Below are positions 13,823 through 15,829 of a stretch of 15,829 bases of DNA, in pieces. The stretch spans positions 1 to 15,829 of the forward strand of contig BQIY01000011.1 in assembly GCA_021604265.1 (NCBI GenBank), in the 5' to 3' direction. This DNA comes from Nitrospirales bacterium. GTDB taxonomy: Bacteria; Nitrospirota; Nitrospiria; Nitrospirales; UBA8639. Positions within the stretch are counted from its first letter, which is position 1; every line of letters starts with the position of its first letter. The notes beneath the pieces are model-generated. The model made no database searches and was not told the DNA's origin. It worked only from the letters and a program-made list of their open reading frames with translations. The position numbers and the translations under genes are program-made.

Positions 13823-15604
13823 TCACGGCATCGTCTTTTCTAACGCCAGAACAAGATCTTGAATTCGATTGAATCCCTCCTGCCAAAAACTCTCTGAACG
13901 AATGTTGACCTTAAGCGGTTTCAGTAGTGATGCAGGACTGGCGGACCCACCGGCTGACAAGAGTTTAAGATACTTCGGGACGAACGATTGCCCTTCTTGT
14001 TTATACCGTTGATACAGAGCCAAGACGAGCAGATTGCCAAAGCTGTAGGCATAGCAATAAAACGGACTGGAATATATATGTGGAATACTCAGCCATTCCC
14101 ACTGAAACTCTTTCGGAACGTGAACGGCGCGTCCAAATTGTTCACGGAGAAGTTGGAGATAGGCTTGTGCCAGGGCATCAACGGTGGCTCCGTTGCCGAT
14201 CATATCATGGGCGAGGCGTTCAAACTCGACAAAGTATGCTTGACGAAGGATTGTGGCATAGAGATCGTCAAGTTGCGTCATAAGGAGCGCTTGTTTCGAC
14301 TTGTTCTTTCGTTCTTGACGTAAAAAATTCTCTGACAACAATTGCTCGCCAAAAATGGACGCGGTTTCCGCAAGAGGGAGCGATGAATGAAAGGTGAGTA
14401 CCGAATGCTGATGAGCGAGCATGCCATGTACCGCATGACCAAGTTCATGCGCCAGCGTTGAAACATCCCGTGGCTGGCCATTGAAATTCATGAAGACGTA
14501 GGGTGTGAGACGGGGCGTCACACTGTAACAAAATGCACCGCCCATCTTTCCTGGACGAATTTGAGCATCAAGATGCCGTTCCTTGATAACGCGTGCTGCC
14601 AGTTGTGCGACTTCAGGAGAAAAATGTTGATACGACTCCTTGACCATCTTCCATGCTTGTGAAAACGAGTATTCTGTTGAAGACGTTTGAAGTGGCGCAT
14701 ATAGATCATAACGCGTAAACGTTTTTTTCTTAAGCAGTTTGGCTTTGAGGCGAAAATAGTGTTGGAAAATTTTGGCATTCTTTCGGCACGTACTGAGAAG
14801 AGCCGTCACGGCTTGATCGGGAACATCGTTGGTCATATTTCGAACGGCGATGGGTGTCCGATGCTGACGAAGGGTGACGCCTTCATTTTTCCAATCTAAC
14901 ACCAAAGATTTATACATTTCTCCAAGCATGTCGCGCTGGTCCGAGTAGACACGGAACAATTCTTGATAGGCGGCCTGTCGACGTTGGGCGGAGGCATGGC
15001 GGACATGGGTGGTTAACTCTTCACGTGTCAGCGTTTGAACTTTCCCATCAACGTTAAGAGAGAATTTGAATCCCGTCGTTAAGACGCCATACAGCATTTC
15101 AATGGCACTTCGGCCGGTACTGTCTTTCACCGTAATGACTTGTTCTTCGGCTTCGCTCAGCGTATGAGGTTTTACACGAGTGAGCAAATCGAGATAATAC
15201 TGCAGAGATCCTGCTTGACGAAGATGGGATCGTGTCTGGCGAGGGGCAAGTCCCTGCCACCACAGGTCTAAGAAGAGGATACGATTGTCAAACTTCGTGA
15301 GCTGTTCACGAACCTTGGCTTGGAAGGCTCGTGATGATTGTTGTTGCGTATTCTCCGCAAACCAAAGAAAAGAAAAGGCATAGAGGGTTGCTGCAGTTTC
15401 AGCAATGGATTCTTTCAACTGGTAGGCCTGCTTAAAGAGTGTTGAGGAGATATCCTGTTTCAATCGAGGCCGCAGTTGTTCAAGTTGACGTACTTGGCGT
15501 TCCTGCTGACGACATAGTCGTTCAAAATCCTTGTCTGGATGAGAAAGAAGATCAGACAAGGTCCACCGGGGGACGGCTTGCGCTTTGACTGTCGTGTTAG
15601 CCAT
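13823..15604 (-). CDS. pepF: Oligoendopeptidase F-type M3 family zinc metallopeptidase
   Basis: A cytoplasmic zinc endopeptidase that cuts short peptides, of the M3B (PepF) group. The 593 residues match the family length. The helical N-terminal lid region is followed by the catalytic core: zinc motif HELGH with His386, Glu387 and His390, the third ligand Glu413 in LAETAS, and the conserved late Tyr-rich segment IPHIYSSPFYCYAYSFG. No signal peptide is present from the chosen start. ATG 15604 is preferred over the 34-codon longer frame to 15706 because AGGAGG lies 7 bases before it. It runs convergently with the cytochrome gene, with an 86-base gap that holds only a 6-pair GTGGAA/TTCCAC hairpin (13752-13766). 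It is the next gene after tRNA-Thr on the same strand. Confidence 0.93.
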   Translation of the reverse strand: MANTTVKAQAVPRWTLSDLLSHPDKDFERLCRQQERQVRQLEQLRPRLKQDISSTLFKQAYQLKESIAETAATLYAFSFLWFAENTQQQSSRAFQAKVREQLTKFDNRILFLDLWWQGLAPRQTRSHLRQAGSLQYYLDLLTRVKPHTLSEAEEQVITVKDSTGRSAIEMLYGVLTTGFKFSLNVDGKVQTLTREELTTHVRHASAQRRQAAYQELFRVYSDQRDMLGEMYKSLVLDWKNEGVTLRQHRTPIAVRNMTNDVPDQAVTALLSTCRKNAKIFQHYFRLKAKLLKKKTFTRYDLYAPLQTSSTEYSFSQAWKMVKESYQHFSPEVAQLAARVIKERHLDAQIRPGKMGGAFCYSVTPRLTPYVFMNFNGQPRDVSTLAHELGHAVHGMLAHQHSVLTFHSSLPLAETASIFGEQLLSENFLRQERKNKSKQALLMTQLDDLYATILRQAYFVEFERLAHDMIGNGATVDALAQAYLQLLREQFGRAVHVPKEFQWEWLSIPHIYSSPFYCYAYSFGNLLVLALYQRYKQEGQSFVPKYLKLLSAGGSASPASLLKPLKVNIRSESFWQEGFNRIQDLVLALEKTMP

Positions 15605-15721
15605 ACGGCTTCCTCCTAAATAAAAAACGCTTTCAAGGGTTTCAGGATCAATGAGAGTTAGAAGTCGTGCAGAGAAGAAGGGCAGATGAAAAACCCGTCG
15701 ATGCAACCGTAGGGTAGTGTA

Positions 15722-15797
15722 TGGAGCTGGCGAGAGGAATTGAACCCCCGACCGGCGGTTTACAAAACCGCTGCTCTACCAACTGAGCTACGCCAGC
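15722..15797 (-). tRNA. tRNA-Thr (anticodon TGT)
   Basis: Read on the minus strand, GCTGGCG pairs with CGCCAGC as a perfect 7-pair acceptor stem. AGCTCAGTTGGTAGAGC forms the D arm. The GCGGT/ACCGC anticodon stem closes a seven-base loop TTTGTAA with anticodon TGT, which reads ACA threonine codons. GGGGGTTCAATTCCTCT is the T arm. The discriminator base is T and the 3' CCA is encoded (15724-15722). Total length is 76 bases. Confidence 0.96.
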
Positions 15798-15806
15798 TCT
15801 CAGTAG

Positions 15807-15812
15807 ATTATA
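15807..15812 (-). promoter_or_regulatory. -10 box for tRNA-Thr
   Basis: A perfect TATAAT on the minus strand lies 9 bases before the tRNA 5' end, so transcription would start within a few bases of the tRNA. The -35 position falls at or beyond the window edge and cannot be judged. Confidence 0.5.
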
Positions 15813-15829
15813 CTTACCCTTTCATGAAG

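Overview
This 15.8 kb window is a dense, ordinary-looking bacterial chromosome segment of moderate GC. It carries core metabolic genes, several lipoproteins and a tRNA. The gene mix suggests a diderm, respiring, probably autotrophic bacterium, most like Nitrospirota (Nitrospira/Leptospirillum-type). The pointers are a two-subunit biotin-dependent carboxylase, oxygen-type haem synthesis (hemE plus a HemY-type oxidase), a DksA-like regulator with a long basic tail, and several lipobox proteins. The lineage is inference from gene content only.

Left block (1-6584), all on the minus strand. It begins upstream with an FmdB-type zinc ribbon protein (6584-6285) and a PstS-like periplasmic binding protein (6037-5180) that has no transporter genes beside it. 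A tight four-gene run follows: biotin carboxylase subunit (5070-3652), carboxyltransferase/biotin-carrier subunit (3576-1618), an alpha/beta-hydrolase lipoprotein (1614-637) and a thiol-peroxidase lipoprotein (614 to beyond base 1). The first two subunits should form one enzyme that makes oxaloacetate from pyruvate, or oxalosuccinate from 2-oxoglutarate. The other two are envelope proteins whose link to the carboxylase is unclear.

Central block (6847-13736), all on the plus strand. It starts with three small genes of unknown function (6847-7815). hemE (7956) follows, under a near-consensus promoter placed so close to the ATG that the mRNA should be leaderless. Next come a HemY-type porphyrinogen oxidase (9111), acylphosphatase (overlapping it by ATGA), adenine phosphoribosyltransferase (own promoter), a DksA/TraR-family zinc-finger protein with a ~98-residue Lys/Ser/Pro-rich N-terminal tail, queC (7-deazaguanine/queuosine pathway) and a monohaem cytochrome c lipoprotein.

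Right block (13823-15797), minus strand: a PepF-type M3 zinc oligopeptidase behind a strong ribosome binding site, preceded by tRNA-Thr(TGT) with an encoded CCA end and a TATAAT box.

I see no insertion sequence, prophage, CRISPR array or defence island, and no convincing new multi-gene system. The best leads are these: a nine-A run that separates a well-placed ATG/ribosome binding site from the pycB reading frame; the leaderless hemE promoter; the thiol peroxidase that has lost its resolving cysteine; the basic-tailed DksA; and unexplained inverted repeats between the divergent 6584/6847 genes and ahead of apt.
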